Assembly (NCBI RefSeq): GCF_010728325.1
Contig: NZ_AP022570.1
Location: 2,604,001-2,668,000 of the forward strand
Reading direction: 5' to 3'
Length of the DNA stretch: 64,000 nt
DNA from: Mycolicibacterium poriferae
GTDB taxonomy: Bacteria > Actinomycetota > Actinomycetes > Mycobacteriales > Mycobacteriaceae
The position numbers were made by a program, and so were the translations under genes. Of this stretch, positions 37,718 to 46,836 are shown piece after piece; positions within the stretch are counted from its first letter, which is position 1; every line of letters starts with the position of its first letter. The notes under the pieces are model-generated. The model was given only the letters and a program-made list of their open reading frames with translations. It was not told where the DNA came from and searched no databases.

Positions 37718-38935
37718 GTGACCGAATCAGTATCTGCCGAGGCCGACCCCACCCGCCCGTTGGCCGGGGTGCGCGTCGTCGAGATCTCCAGCTTCGTCGC
37801 CGTCCCCCTGGCGGGTATGACACTGACGCAGCTCGGGGCAGACGTACTGCGGGTCGACCCGATCGGCGGCGCCGCCGACTATCACCGGTGGCCGCTGACC
37901 GAATCCGGCGACAGCATCTACTGGGCCGGGCTGAACAAGGGTAAGCGGTCGCTGGCGGTGGACATGCGCGCCGAACAGGGGCAGCAGCTCGTCGCGCAAC
38001 TGATCGCTGACTGCGGGGTGTTCATCACCAATGTCGCTGGCCGGCAATGGCATTCCTACGACACTCTGCGGGCTGTGCGGCCAGATCTGATCCAGGTCGA
38101 GGTGTCCGGACGTGCCGACGGCGGCACGGCCGTCGACTACACCGTCAACGCCGCCATCGGTTTCCCGCTGGTCACCGGGCCCGCCGAGCTGGCCGAGCCG
38201 GTGAACCACGTGCTGCCGGCATGGGACGTCACCTGCGGTGTCTACACGGCGCTGTCGGTCGTGACGGCGCTGCGGCACCGCGACGCTACCGGCCGCGGCC
38301 AGCACATCACCATTCCGCTGGAGAATGTCGCGCTGGCCACCGCCGGCAATCTGAGCCTGCTCACCGAAGCCATGGTCAACGGCACCTCGCGGCAGCGCAT
38401 CGGCAACGCGGTCTACGGCACCTACGGCCAGAACTTCACCAGTCGCGACGGAGTTGCGTTCATGGTCGTCGCGCTGACCAACCGGCACTTCCGTGACCTG
38501 ACAGCGTTGACGGGAACCACCGAAGCGGTTGCGGCACTCGCGGACGCGGTCGGAGCGGACTTCTCCGGCGAAGGGGACAGGTACCGCCACCGTGAGGCGT
38601 TGTCGGGACTGTTCGCTGACTGGTTCAGCGCCCACACCGGAGCCGAGATCGGCGCCGCGCTGTCGGCGTCCTCGGTGCTGTGGGAGCGCTACCAGAGCTT
38701 CGCCGACACCGCCGCCGACGCCAAGGTGACCGCCAACCCGATGTTCACCGAACTGGATCAGCCCCGCGTGGGCCGGTACCTGGCCGCCGGTCTCCCGGTG
38801 TCGATCGACGGGACCTATCCCGCCGCGCAGCCCGCTCCGGCGCTGGGTGAGAACAGCGCCACGGTGCTGAGTGAGTGGCTGTCTCTCGACGGCGGTCAGA
38901 TCGACGCACTCTTCGCCGCCGGAGTGGTGGCGTGA
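37718..38935 (+). CDS. CaiB/BaiF family CoA-transferase (2-methylfumaryl-CoA isomerase-like)
   Basis: A 405-residue class III CoA-transferase. The N-terminus LAGVRVVEISSFVAVPLAGMTL is typical, and Asp140 in AVDYTVNAA is the likely catalytic Asp. The AVDYTVNAAIGFPL and PAWDVTCGVY context resembles intramolecular transferases such as 2-methylfumaryl-CoA isomerase more than carnitine or formyl-CoA transferases. The exact reaction is an inference. It overlaps the thioesterase gene by 4 bp (GTGA), which implies a joint acyl-CoA pathway. Confidence 0.82.
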   Translation: MTESVSAEADPTRPLAGVRVVEISSFVAVPLAGMTLTQLGADVLRVDPIGGAADYHRWPLTESGDSIYWAGLNKGKRSLAVDMRAEQGQQLVAQLIADCGVFITNVAGRQWHSYDTLRAVRPDLIQVEVSGRADGGTAVDYTVNAAIGFPLVTGPAELAEPVNHVLPAWDVTCGVYTALSVVTALRHRDATGRGQHITIPLENVALATAGNLSLLTEAMVNGTSRQRIGNAVYGTYGQNFTSRDGVAFMVVALTNRHFRDLTALTGTTEAVAALADAVGADFSGEGDRYRHREALSGLFADWFSAHTGAEIGAALSASSVLWERYQSFADTAADAKVTANPMFTELDQPRVGRYLAAGLPVSIDGTYPAAQPAPALGENSATVLSEWLSLDGGQIDALFAAGVVA

Positions 38936-39738
38936 GTGCGCTGCTCGACCTGCTCGAGGTGACCGACGCGGGCTCCGGCACCTGGCGGGGCCCGGCCAGC
39001 GGCCCGGCCGGCAAGCGCGCCTACGGCGGTCAGCTGATGGCCCAGAGCCTGGCCGCGGCCAGTCGAACGGTGGACCCGGTCAAGGCATTGACCTCGGTGC
39101 ATCTGCAGTTCCTGCGCGGCGGCGATGCCGGTGAGCCGGTCGACTACCGCGTCGAAGCCGTGTTCGACGGCCGCACCGCGGCGTCGCGCAGGGTCGAAGG
39201 ACGCCAGGGGGATCGGTTGCTGACCACGGCATCGGTAGCGTTCGCCGCCACGCTGCCCGGCCCGGAGCACGGCCACCGCGCACTCCCCGGCGACCCGGCC
39301 GAGCTGGCACCGACCGGCCCGCCGGGACCGGCCCCGTCGTTGCCGCTCGACGAGCTCGACATCCGCTACGCCGACACGGCCGATGACGACGGGTTCGTCC
39401 GGCGGCTGTGGTGGCGGGCCACCGTCGAGGTGCCCGCCGATCCGCTGGTGCATCTGCTGGTGGCGGCCTACGTCACCGACATCTATCTCATCGACCCGGC
39501 CCTGCAGGTACATGGCCACTCGATGCGTTCACGCAGCCACCGCAGCGGGACCACCGACTCGTCGATCTGGTTCCACCGTCCCGTGCGCGCCGACCGATGG
39601 AACCTGCTGGAATGCCGCTCGCCGGCCGCGGCACGGGGCCGCGGGGTGGTTACCGCGGATCTGCTCGGCGCAGACGGCGACCAGGTGGCCACCCTGGTCC
39701 AGGAGGGCCTGATCGCCGAGCGTGAACCGGTCCGCTGA
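38932..39738 (+). CDS. Acyl-CoA thioesterase, TesB-like double hotdog
   Basis: A 268-residue tandem hotdog thioesterase. The N-terminal half has YGGQLMAQSLAAASRTV and SVHLQFLRGG; the C-terminal half has HSMRSRSHR and SIWFHRPVRADRW. TesB-type enzymes hydrolyse medium- to long-chain acyl-CoAs. The start at 38932 overlaps the preceding CoA-transferase stop. Its stop directly abuts the stop of the convergent DUF1206 gene. Confidence 0.87.
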   Translation: MSALLDLLEVTDAGSGTWRGPASGPAGKRAYGGQLMAQSLAAASRTVDPVKALTSVHLQFLRGGDAGEPVDYRVEAVFDGRTAASRRVEGRQGDRLLTTASVAFAATLPGPEHGHRALPGDPAELAPTGPPGPAPSLPLDELDIRYADTADDDGFVRRLWWRATVEVPADPLVHLLVAAYVTDIYLIDPALQVHGHSMRSRSHRSGTTDSSIWFHRPVRADRWNLLECRSPAAARGRGVVTADLLGADGDQVATLVQEGLIAEREPVR

Positions 39739-40566
39739 TCACATGCGGTTGTAGCGGCTGCGCACGAAGCTGTACGCGCCGTAGGCGGCCAGCCCGAGTG
39801 CGGCCAGGATCAGCAGGAACTTGCCGAACGGGGCCTGGCCGAGGGTCTTGACGGCCGCGTCGATCCCGCTGGCCTTCGCCGGGTCGGCCTGCAGTGTGGC
39901 GACGATGACGAGAATGCCTGCGCCGCCGAGCACCAGGCCTTTGGCGGTGTACCCGGCGACGCCGGTGGCCACGATCGCCGATCCGCCGGAAACCCGCAGT
40001 TCGTCAAGGAACTTCTGGGAGACACCTTTGTAGACGTGGTATCCGCCGATGGCCAACACACCGATGCCTACGGCGATGAGCAGCGCCTTGCCCCAACCGG
40101 ATTGCATCAGCTGCGCCGACATTCCGCTGTTCTGCCGGCTGTCGGACTGCCCGCTACCCATGGCGAAGCGCGCGGCGGAAAAGGCGAGTGCGAAGCTGAC
40201 GATCGCCAGGCCGGCGGCCTTGCCCCGTTTCCACCAGCCGCTGTCGTCGCCGCTGCCGCCCTGTTCGCCGGGTCGGGATCCCATCACCGCTTCGGCGACA
40301 CGCCACAATCCCAACGCGGCCAAGCCGATCGCCACGACCCACAGCATGATCTTGCCGCCGGTTTGGCCGGCCAGCGTGGCCAGGGCCCCGGACTGGTCGG
40401 CGTTGCCGCCGCCGCCGAGGGCGATCCGCAACACGATGTAGGCGAGTAACAGGTGCAGCACGCCGCTGGCGGCGAACCCCACCCGAGCGGTGTTCTCGAA
40501 GGCACTGCTGTCGGTGGCACGGTCGGCGATGCCGTGCGCTGATCGGGGTGCGCTCTTGGTGGCCAT
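39739..40566 (-). CDS. DUF1206 membrane protein
   Basis: A 275-residue membrane protein with three DUF1206 repeats of two helices each, including RVGFAASGVLHLLLAYIVLR, GKAAGLAIVSFALAFSAAR and ATGVAGYTAKGLVLGGAGIL. The function is unknown in the family. An AGGAGG site precedes the ATG at 40566. It lies tail to tail with the thioesterase with no intergenic base and is divergent from yraN, 184 bp away. Confidence 0.88.
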   Translation of the reverse strand: MATKSAPRSAHGIADRATDSSAFENTARVGFAASGVLHLLLAYIVLRIALGGGGNADQSGALATLAGQTGGKIMLWVVAIGLAALGLWRVAEAVMGSRPGEQGGSGDDSGWWKRGKAAGLAIVSFALAFSAARFAMGSGQSDSRQNSGMSAQLMQSGWGKALLIAVGIGVLAIGGYHVYKGVSQKFLDELRVSGGSAIVATGVAGYTAKGLVLGGAGILVIVATLQADPAKASGIDAAVKTLGQAPFGKFLLILAALGLAAYGAYSFVRSRYNRM

Positions 40567-40750
40567 CACGTCCTCCTGGTCGGCGATGGGGTGGCTGGTA
40601 CCCCTTTTTTGACGATGTCGAAACCGGCGCGTCGCATCCACTGCACGAGTTGGACGACGAAGCCCCTCGCGCCTGGGGATGAACTCGCGATTGGGGATGA
40701 GCGCTGTCGAACGCATCGTTTCTGTCGGGACCCGGATGCAGCGTGAGCGC

Positions 40751-41122
40751 ATGACCACAACAGGAGACCGCGCCGAGATCGGGGCGCTCGGGGAACAACT
40801 CGCTGCCGACCACTTGCAAGGGCTGGGGCTGCGGATCGTGGCCCGCAACTGGCGGTGCCGATACGGCGAGCTGGATGTCATCGCCGCCGACGACACAACG
40901 AACACAGTCGTGTTCGTCGAAGTCAAGACACGCACCAGCGATCGATTCGGCGGGGTGGAGCAGGCGGTGACCCCGGCGAAGGTGCGCCGGCTGCGGCGGC
41001 TGGCCGGGCTGTGGTTGGCCCAGCAGCGGACCGGCTGGGCGGCCGTGCGTATCGACGTCGTCACCGTGCGGATCGGGCGGCGGCCCACCCCCGAACTGAT
41101 CCACCTGCAGGGGGTGGCCTGA
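40751..41122 (+). CDS. yraN: YraN/UPF0102 family endonuclease-like protein
   Basis: A 123-residue Holliday-junction resolvase-like protein. The PD-(D/E)xK-type core is visible in YGELDVIA and VFVEVKTRTS. The function is unproven. It sits directly before the comM-like gene with TGATG overlap, as in Rv2898c-Rv2897c. I chose ATG at 40751 because the orthologue has the same short N-terminus (MTT) before the conserved helix; a frame from 40679 is open but adds no conserved residues. Confidence 0.9.
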   Translation: MTTTGDRAEIGALGEQLAADHLQGLGLRIVARNWRCRYGELDVIAADDTTNTVVFVEVKTRTSDRFGGVEQAVTPAKVRRLRRLAGLWLAQQRTGWAAVRIDVVTVRIGRRPTPELIHLQGVA

Positions 41123-42630
41123 TGGCGCTGGGCAGAGCATTCTCGGTCGCGGTGTGCGGGGTGGACGGTCAGATCGTCGAGATCGAGGCTGACATCGCGT
41201 CCGGGCTGCCGGGCGTCCACATGGTCGGCCTGCCCGACGCGGCCCTGCACGAGTCGCGGGACCGGGTTCGCGCCGCGATCACCAACTGCAAGTTCGAATG
41301 GCCGATGTCGCGGTTGACGTTGGCGTTGTCGCCGGCGACGTTGCCGAAGGCAGGCTCGATGTACGACCTCGCCCTGGCCACCGTCGTGTTGTCGGCACAC
41401 GCGAAGAAATCGCCGCCGCGCCTGGAGAAGACAGTTCTGCTCGGTGAGCTCGCGCTCGACGGCCGGGTGCGTCCGGTCAACGGGGTGCTGCCCGCCGTGC
41501 TGGCTGCCCAACGGCAGGGCTGGCCCACGGTGGTGGTGCCCGTCGACAATCTCGCCGAAGCCAGCCTGATCGGTGGAGTCGAGGTCTTCGGCGTGCGGAC
41601 GTTGCGTCAGTTGTGGGGCTGGCTGGCCGGCAAGCGTGAACTCGATCCCCGCATCGACACCCCCGCGCCGCCGTCCGATCCCGCCGCCGATCTGGCCGAT
41701 GTGGTCGGTCAGCATCAAGCGCGCTACGCCATCGAAGTGGCTGCCGCCGGAGCGCACAACGTCATGATGACCGGACCGCCCGGAATCGGCAAAACAATGC
41801 TGGCGCAACGCCTTCCCGGACTCTTGCCGGATCTCTCTCAAGAGGAGTCCTTGGAGGTCACCGCCATCCACTCGGTGGCCGGTCTGCTCGCCGGTGACCG
41901 GCCGCTGATCACCCGACCGCCGTTCGTCGCGCCTCACCACACCTCGAGCGTGGTTGCGCTCGTCGGCGGCGGCGTCGGGATGGCGCGACCGGGTGCGGTC
42001 AGCCGTGCGCACCGCGGCGTGCTGTTTCTCGACGAGTTCGCCGAGATCAACTCCGGAGCACTCGAGGCGCTGCGGACGCCCCTCGAGGACGGTGAGATCT
42101 TCCTGGCGCGTCGCGACGGGGTGGCGCGCTACCCGTGCCGGTTCCAGTTGGTGCTGGCAGCCAACCTGTGTCCCTGCGCTCCGCCCGACCCGCGCGATTG
42201 CGTGTGCGGTGCGGCCGACCGGCGGCGGTACCGCAGCCGGCTGTCGGGTCCGCTCCTCGACCGGGTCGACCTGCGCGTCGAGATGCACGCTTCGCGGGCG
42301 GGCTCCTTCATCACCGACGACGGAGAGCCGACCGCCGCTGTCCGCGAACGGGTCTGGGCAGCTCGACAGGCTGCCGAAGATCGATGGCGCCCCTATGGAT
42401 TCGCGACCAACGCCGAGGTGAGCGGCGCCCTGCTGCGGCGCAGATTCCGCCCCGGGGGTGAGGCGATGAAACCCATCCAGACAGCCGTCGATCGCGGGGC
42501 GTTGAGCATCCGGGGGATGGATCGGACGGTGCGCGTCGCGTGGACGTTGTGCGATCTCGGAGGGCGCACCGCGCCCAACATCGACGACGTCGCACGCGCC
42601 CTGTCCTTCCGACAGGCAGGAGCACACTGA
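41122..42630 (+). CDS. YifB/ComM-like Mg chelatase-type AAA+ ATPase
   Basis: A 502-residue AAA+ ATPase. A Lon-protease-like N-domain (VEIEADIASGLPGVHMVGLPD) is followed by Walker A TGPPGIGKTML, Walker B GVLFLDEFAE and a four-Cys cluster (CPCAPPDPRDCVCG). In Vibrio and Haemophilus ComM is a branch-migration helicase in natural transformation. Here it stands between yraN and dprA, all with one-base overlaps, forming a DNA-processing cluster. The role in mycobacteria is unclear. Confidence 0.92.
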   Translation: MALGRAFSVAVCGVDGQIVEIEADIASGLPGVHMVGLPDAALHESRDRVRAAITNCKFEWPMSRLTLALSPATLPKAGSMYDLALATVVLSAHAKKSPPRLEKTVLLGELALDGRVRPVNGVLPAVLAAQRQGWPTVVVPVDNLAEASLIGGVEVFGVRTLRQLWGWLAGKRELDPRIDTPAPPSDPAADLADVVGQHQARYAIEVAAAGAHNVMMTGPPGIGKTMLAQRLPGLLPDLSQEESLEVTAIHSVAGLLAGDRPLITRPPFVAPHHTSSVVALVGGGVGMARPGAVSRAHRGVLFLDEFAEINSGALEALRTPLEDGEIFLARRDGVARYPCRFQLVLAANLCPCAPPDPRDCVCGAADRRRYRSRLSGPLLDRVDLRVEMHASRAGSFITDDGEPTAAVRERVWAARQAAEDRWRPYGFATNAEVSGALLRRRFRPGGEAMKPIQTAVDRGALSIRGMDRTVRVAWTLCDLGGRTAPNIDDVARALSFRQAGAH

Positions 42631-43763
42631 TGGACGCCGTCACACGCAGAGCATGGGCCTACCTGTCCCGGGTCGCCGAGCCGCCCAACCCCGAGCTGGC
42701 GCAGCTGGTGTGCAAGGTCGGCGCCGTGGAGGCCGCCGACCTCGTCCGACGCCGCGACCGAAATCTCGACGACCGTCTGAAGCGTTCCACGCAAGCCCGG
42801 CACGAACTCGACTGCGCTGAGAGCGATCTCGACATCCTGGACCGGATGGCAGGACGCCTGGTCACCGTGGACGACGACGAGTACCCCGGCCTCGCCTTCA
42901 CCGCATTGCGCCATGTCACGGTCGACGACAAGCGGCCGCAGGCCCATGCCCCGCTGGTGCTGTGGACCGTCGGTCCGGCGTCGATGATCGACGTCGCGGA
43001 ACGGTCAGCGGCTCTGGTCGGTACGCGGGCGGCGTCAGCCTACGGCGAATACGTCGCCGGGGACCTGGCAGTCGGGCTGGTCGAGCGCGACGTCGCGGTG
43101 GTCTCCGGCGGTGCCTACGGCATCGACGGTGCCGCACACCGGGCCACCCTCGCCGCCGACGGCGTGACGGTCGCAGTACTGGCCTGCGGCATCGACGTCC
43201 CGTACCCGTCGGGACATTCCGCACTGTTCCACCGAATCAGCCGCAGCGGCCTGCTGGTCAGCGAGTATCCGCCCGGAATGCGGCCCACCCGGCGACAGTT
43301 CCTGTCCCGCAACCGCCTCGTCGCCGCGCTGGGCAGGGCCACGGTGGTCGTCGAGGCCGGGGTGCGCAGCGGTGCGGCCAACACCGCGGCCTGGGCGGAT
43401 GCGATGGGTCGGATGGTGGGGGCGGTGCCCGGGCCGATCACCTCGGCGTCGTCAGTCGGTTGCCACACGCTGATCGACGGAGACGCCAAGGTGATCACCC
43501 GGGCGGCCGACATCGTGGAGCTGATCGGGCGGATGGGCGAGCTCGCCCCGGATCTCGAGCGCCCGGTATCCGAGCTCGACGCACTCACCGGCGCCGAACT
43601 CGCGGTGTACGAAGCGCTTCCGCGCCGCGGTAGTCGCACGGTCGACGAGATCGCTGTCACAGCCGGCCTACCGGTCACCGATGTGCTGGGGCCGTTGACC
43701 ATGCTGGACGTGCGTGGGCTGGTCACCCAGGTCGACGGCTGCTGGAAGCTGGCCAAACGCTAG
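42630..43763 (+). CDS. dprA: DNA-processing protein DprA
   Basis: A 377-residue DprA. The extended Rossmann core has VGTRAASAYGEYVAGDLA, SGGAYGIDGAAHRATL and PSGHSALFHRI. A C-terminal winged helix (SRTVDEIAVTAGLPVTDVLG) follows. It loads RecA on single-stranded DNA in competent bacteria. The start ATG overlaps the ComM-like stop. Confidence 0.94.
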   Translation: MDAVTRRAWAYLSRVAEPPNPELAQLVCKVGAVEAADLVRRRDRNLDDRLKRSTQARHELDCAESDLDILDRMAGRLVTVDDDEYPGLAFTALRHVTVDDKRPQAHAPLVLWTVGPASMIDVAERSAALVGTRAASAYGEYVAGDLAVGLVERDVAVVSGGAYGIDGAAHRATLAADGVTVAVLACGIDVPYPSGHSALFHRISRSGLLVSEYPPGMRPTRRQFLSRNRLVAALGRATVVVEAGVRSGAANTAAWADAMGRMVGAVPGPITSASSVGCHTLIDGDAKVITRAADIVELIGRMGELAPDLERPVSELDALTGAELAVYEALPRRGSRTVDEIAVTAGLPVTDVLGPLTMLDVRGLVTQVDGCWKLAKR

Positions 43764-43832
43764 GAGCCTGCGACGCGGACCGCGCTCGTATAGTCGGGTG
43801 CAGACAATCCGACGCTCAGCAAAGGACATCAA

Positions 43833-44690
43833 GTGGCAGGACGTCCCGTGCACACCTTCGAAGTCGTGCGCACCGAGCAGCTCACCCCGCACGTGGTCCG
43901 CGTGGTGCTCGGCGGCGCGGGTGACGGCACCGGCTTCGACACGTTCACCCCGAACGACTACACCGATGCCTACGTCAAGCTGGTCTTCGTCGACGACGAC
44001 GTCGACGTGTCCGAACTGCCGCAGCCACTGACACTGGACAGCTTCACCGAGTTGCCCGCCAACCGGCGGCCCACCGTGCGCACCTACACCGTGCGCGACG
44101 CCGATCCGGAACAGCGCGAGCTCACCATCGACTTCGTCGTGCACGGCGAGCACGGTGTCGCCGGTCCGTGGGCCGCGTCCGCCACCCCCGGGAAACGGAT
44201 GTTCGTGATGGGCCCCAGCGGCGCGTACTCACCGGACCCCGCAGCCGACTGGCACCTGCTCGCCGGTGACGAAGCGGCCCTGCCGGCCATCAGTGCGGCC
44301 CTGGAGGCGCTACCCGAGGACGCCGTGGGAAAGGTCTTCATCGAGGTGGCCGGCCCGGAGGACCAGGTCGAGCTCGCGGCTCCGGCCGGAGTCGACGTGT
44401 TCTGGATCTACCGGGGCGGCCGCGCCGACTTGGTACCCGAGGACAACGCCGGCGACCACGCCCCGCTGATCGCCGCGGTCAAGGAGACCTCCTGGCTGCC
44501 CGGTCAGGTGCAGGTCTTCATCCACGGCGAGGCGCAGGCCGTCATGCACAACTTGCGGCCCTACATCCGCAAGGAACGCGGCGTCGACGCCAAGTGGGCG
44601 TCCTCGATCTCGGGGTACTGGCGGCGCGGCCGCACCGAGGAGACGTTCCGGCAGTGGAAGAAGGAACTCGCCGAAGCGGAGTCGAAATAG
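43833..44690 (+). CDS. viuB: Siderophore-interacting protein (FAD-dependent ferric reductase)
   Basis: A 285-residue protein of the FAD-binding 9/SIP family. The FAD motif RTYTVRDAD and the NAD(P)H-binding C-terminal domain (LLAGDEAALPAI) are present. SIPs reduce ferric siderophores to release iron in the cytoplasm. It corresponds to Rv2895c (viuB). The GTG start at 43833 is preceded by AAAGGA. No iron-box operator was recognised upstream. Confidence 0.92.
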   Translation: MAGRPVHTFEVVRTEQLTPHVVRVVLGGAGDGTGFDTFTPNDYTDAYVKLVFVDDDVDVSELPQPLTLDSFTELPANRRPTVRTYTVRDADPEQRELTIDFVVHGEHGVAGPWAASATPGKRMFVMGPSGAYSPDPAADWHLLAGDEAALPAISAALEALPEDAVGKVFIEVAGPEDQVELAAPAGVDVFWIYRGGRADLVPEDNAGDHAPLIAAVKETSWLPGQVQVFIHGEAQAVMHNLRPYIRKERGVDAKWASSISGYWRRGRTEETFRQWKKELAEAESK

Positions 44691-44726
44691 CCCTGCCGCA
44701 GCGAGTGCCGATGGCACGCTGGGCCC

Positions 44727-45887
44727 ATGACATTCGGTAACTACCAGCTCGAAATCTATCTGCAGGGCCTGTCCGGGATTCTGCCTACGCTTCCGATGGA
44801 CTACGCGGGCTGGGAAGCCAAAGCCGAGGTCGCCATGCCCCCGTCCATCTGGTCCTACGTGGCGGGCGGAGCCGGCGACGAGAACACCCAGCGCGCCAAC
44901 CGCACCGCGTTCGATCGGTGGGGGCTGGTGCCGCGGATGCTGGTCGGCGCCACCGAGCGGGACCTCAGCGTCGAGCTGTTCGGCATGACGCTGCCCTCCC
45001 CGCTGTTCATGGCGCCCGTCGGCGTCATCGGGCTGTGTGCACAGAACGGCCACGGCGACCTGGCCGCCGCCCGGGCCGCCGCCAGGACCGGCGTGCCGAT
45101 GGCCGTCTCCACCCTCACCGAGGATCCGCTCGAGGACGTGGCCGCCGAATTCGGTGACACGCCAGGCTTTTTCCAGCTCTACACCCCGACAGACCGCGAC
45201 CTGGCCGCCAGCCTCGTCTCGCGCGCGGAAGCCGCCGGGTACAAAGCCATCATCGTCACCCTCGACACCTGGATCCCCGGTTGGCGTCCCCGCGACCTGG
45301 CGATGTCGAACTTTCCGCAGCTGCGCGGACGGTGCCTGGCGAACTACACCAGCGACCCGGTGTTCCGCGCCTCGCTCGCTCAACCCCCCGAAGAGAACAT
45401 GCAGGCCGCTGTCCTGCACTGGGTGCAGCTCTTCGGCAATCCCCTGACCTGGGACGATCTGCCCTGGCTGCGGTCGCTGACCGATCTGCCGCTGATCCTC
45501 AAAGGGCTCTGCCATCCCAACGACGTCCGGCGGGCCCGCGACGGCGGCGTCGACGGCATCTACTGCTCCACCCACGGCGGTCGGCAGGCCAACGGGGGAC
45601 TGCCCGCGCTGGACTGCCTGCCCGGCGTGGTCGAGGCCGCCGACGGGATGCCCGTGCTGTTCGACTCGGGCATCCGCAGCGGCACCGACATCGTCAAGGC
45701 ACTCGCCCTCGGCGCCACCGCCGTCGGTGTCGGCCGCCCCTACACCTACGGGCTGGCGATCGGAGGCGAGGACGGACTCGTGCACGTCCTGCGCTCGCTG
45801 CTGGCCGAGGCCGACCTGACGATGGCCGTCGACGGCTACCCGACACTGGCCGACCTGACCCCCGACGTGCTGCGGCGCGTCACATGA
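44727..45887 (+). CDS. FMN-dependent alpha-hydroxy acid oxidase, lactate 2-monooxygenase-like
   Basis: A 386-residue FMN enzyme closely resembling M. smegmatis lactate 2-monooxygenase: [29 protein letters not shown] and the catalytic-His segment [15 protein letters not shown] are shared almost word for word. LMO converts lactate and oxygen to acetate, CO2 and water. The loop around residues 215-235 differs from the smegmatis enzyme and is shorter, and Asn of SNHGG is Thr here, so an oxidase or other 2-hydroxy acid substrate is possible. Confidence 0.87.
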   Translation: MTFGNYQLEIYLQGLSGILPTLPMDYAGWEAKAEVAMPPSIWSYVAGGAGDENTQRANRTAFDRWGLVPRMLVGATERDLSVELFGMTLPSPLFMAPVGVIGLCAQNGHGDLAAARAAARTGVPMAVSTLTEDPLEDVAAEFGDTPGFFQLYTPTDRDLAASLVSRAEAAGYKAIIVTLDTWIPGWRPRDLAMSNFPQLRGRCLANYTSDPVFRASLAQPPEENMQAAVLHWVQLFGNPLTWDDLPWLRSLTDLPLILKGLCHPNDVRRARDGGVDGIYCSTHGGRQANGGLPALDCLPGVVEAADGMPVLFDSGIRSGTDIVKALALGATAVGVGRPYTYGLAIGGEDGLVHVLRSLLAEADLTMAVDGYPTLADLTPDVLRRVT

Positions 45888-45919
45888 CCGCGACCCGCGC
45901 GATCTGCCACCGTAGGGGA

Positions 45920-46822
45920 GTGCAGGACGTTCTCGAGCAGTTCGACGAGTACCTCGCCCTGCAGCGGGGGCGCTCCGAGCACACCCGGCGCGCCTACCTC
46001 GGTGACCTGCGTTCCCTGTTCGCGTTTCTCGCCGACCGCACACCTGGAGCCGGGCTCGACGCGCTCAGCCTGCCGGTGCTGCGGTCCTGGCTCGCCGCGC
46101 AGGCCGCATCCGGGACCGCCCGCGCCACGTTGGCCCGGCGCACCTCGGCGGTCAAGACGTTCACCGCGTGGGCACAACGCCGGGGTCTGCTGACAGACGA
46201 CCCCGCGACCCGGCTGCAGGTGCCCAAATCCGGTCGCACGCTGCCGTCGGTGCTGCGCGCCGACCAAGCGACCGACGCCATGAACGCCGCGGAATCCGGT
46301 GCCCAGCAAGGTGATCCGTTGGCGCTGCGGGACCGCCTGATCGTCGAGATGCTCTACGCCACCGGCATCCGGGTCAGCGAACTGTGTGGCCTGGACATCG
46401 ACGACGTCGACCGCTCCCGGCGCGTGCTGCGGGTGCTCGGCAAGGGGAACAAGCAGCGCACTGTGCCCTATGGGCAGCCGGCGCACGACGCGTTGTCGGC
46501 GTGGCTGACCACCGGGCGCCCGGCACTGACCACCGGCGAGTCGGGTCCGGCACTGCTGCTCGGGGCCCGCGGCCGGCGACTGGACCCGAGGCAGGCGCGC
46601 ACCGTGGTGCATCAGACGATGTCCGCCGTACCCGGCGCGCCCGACATCGGGCCGCACGGACTGCGGCACAGCGCCGCGACGCACCTGCTGGAGGGCGGTG
46701 CCGACCTGCGCGTCGTGCAGGAGCTGCTGGGCCACTCCACTCTGGCCACGACGCAGCTGTACACCCACGTCACCGTCGCCCGGTTGCGGGCCGTCCACGA
46801 CCAGGCCCACCCACGCGCGTGA
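45920..46822 (+). CDS. xerC: Tyrosine recombinase XerC
   Basis: A 300-residue tyrosine recombinase for chromosome dimer resolution at dif. An N-terminal SAM-like domain ([21 protein letters not shown]) is followed by catalytic Arg in [22 protein letters not shown], the [10 protein letters not shown] box and the nucleophile in QLYTHV. GTG at 45920 matches the N-terminus of the M. tuberculosis protein. ATG at 45884 forms an ATGA overlap with the oxidase stop and would add 12 residues, so it remains possible. Confidence 0.95.
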   Translation: MQDVLEQFDEYLALQRGRSEHTRRAYLGDLRSLFAFLADRTPGAGLDALSLPVLRSWLAAQAASGTARATLARRTSAVKTFTAWAQRRGLLTDDPATRLQVPKSGRTLPSVLRADQATDAMNAAESGAQQGDPLALRDRLIVEMLYATGIRVSELCGLDIDDVDRSRRVLRVLGKGNKQRTVPYGQPAHDALSAWLTTGRPALTTGESGPALLLGARGRRLDPRQARTVVHQTMSAVPGAPDIGPHGLRHSAATHLLEGGADLRVVQELLGHSTLATTQLYTHVTVARLRAVHDQAHPRA

Positions 46823-46836
46823 CCCTCGGCGGCGGT

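Noticed and set aside
39739..42627. 962-residue minus-strand open frame
   Set aside because: Only the last 275 residues (from 40566) are real, as the DUF1206 protein. The upstream part is antisense to yraN and the ComM-like gene.
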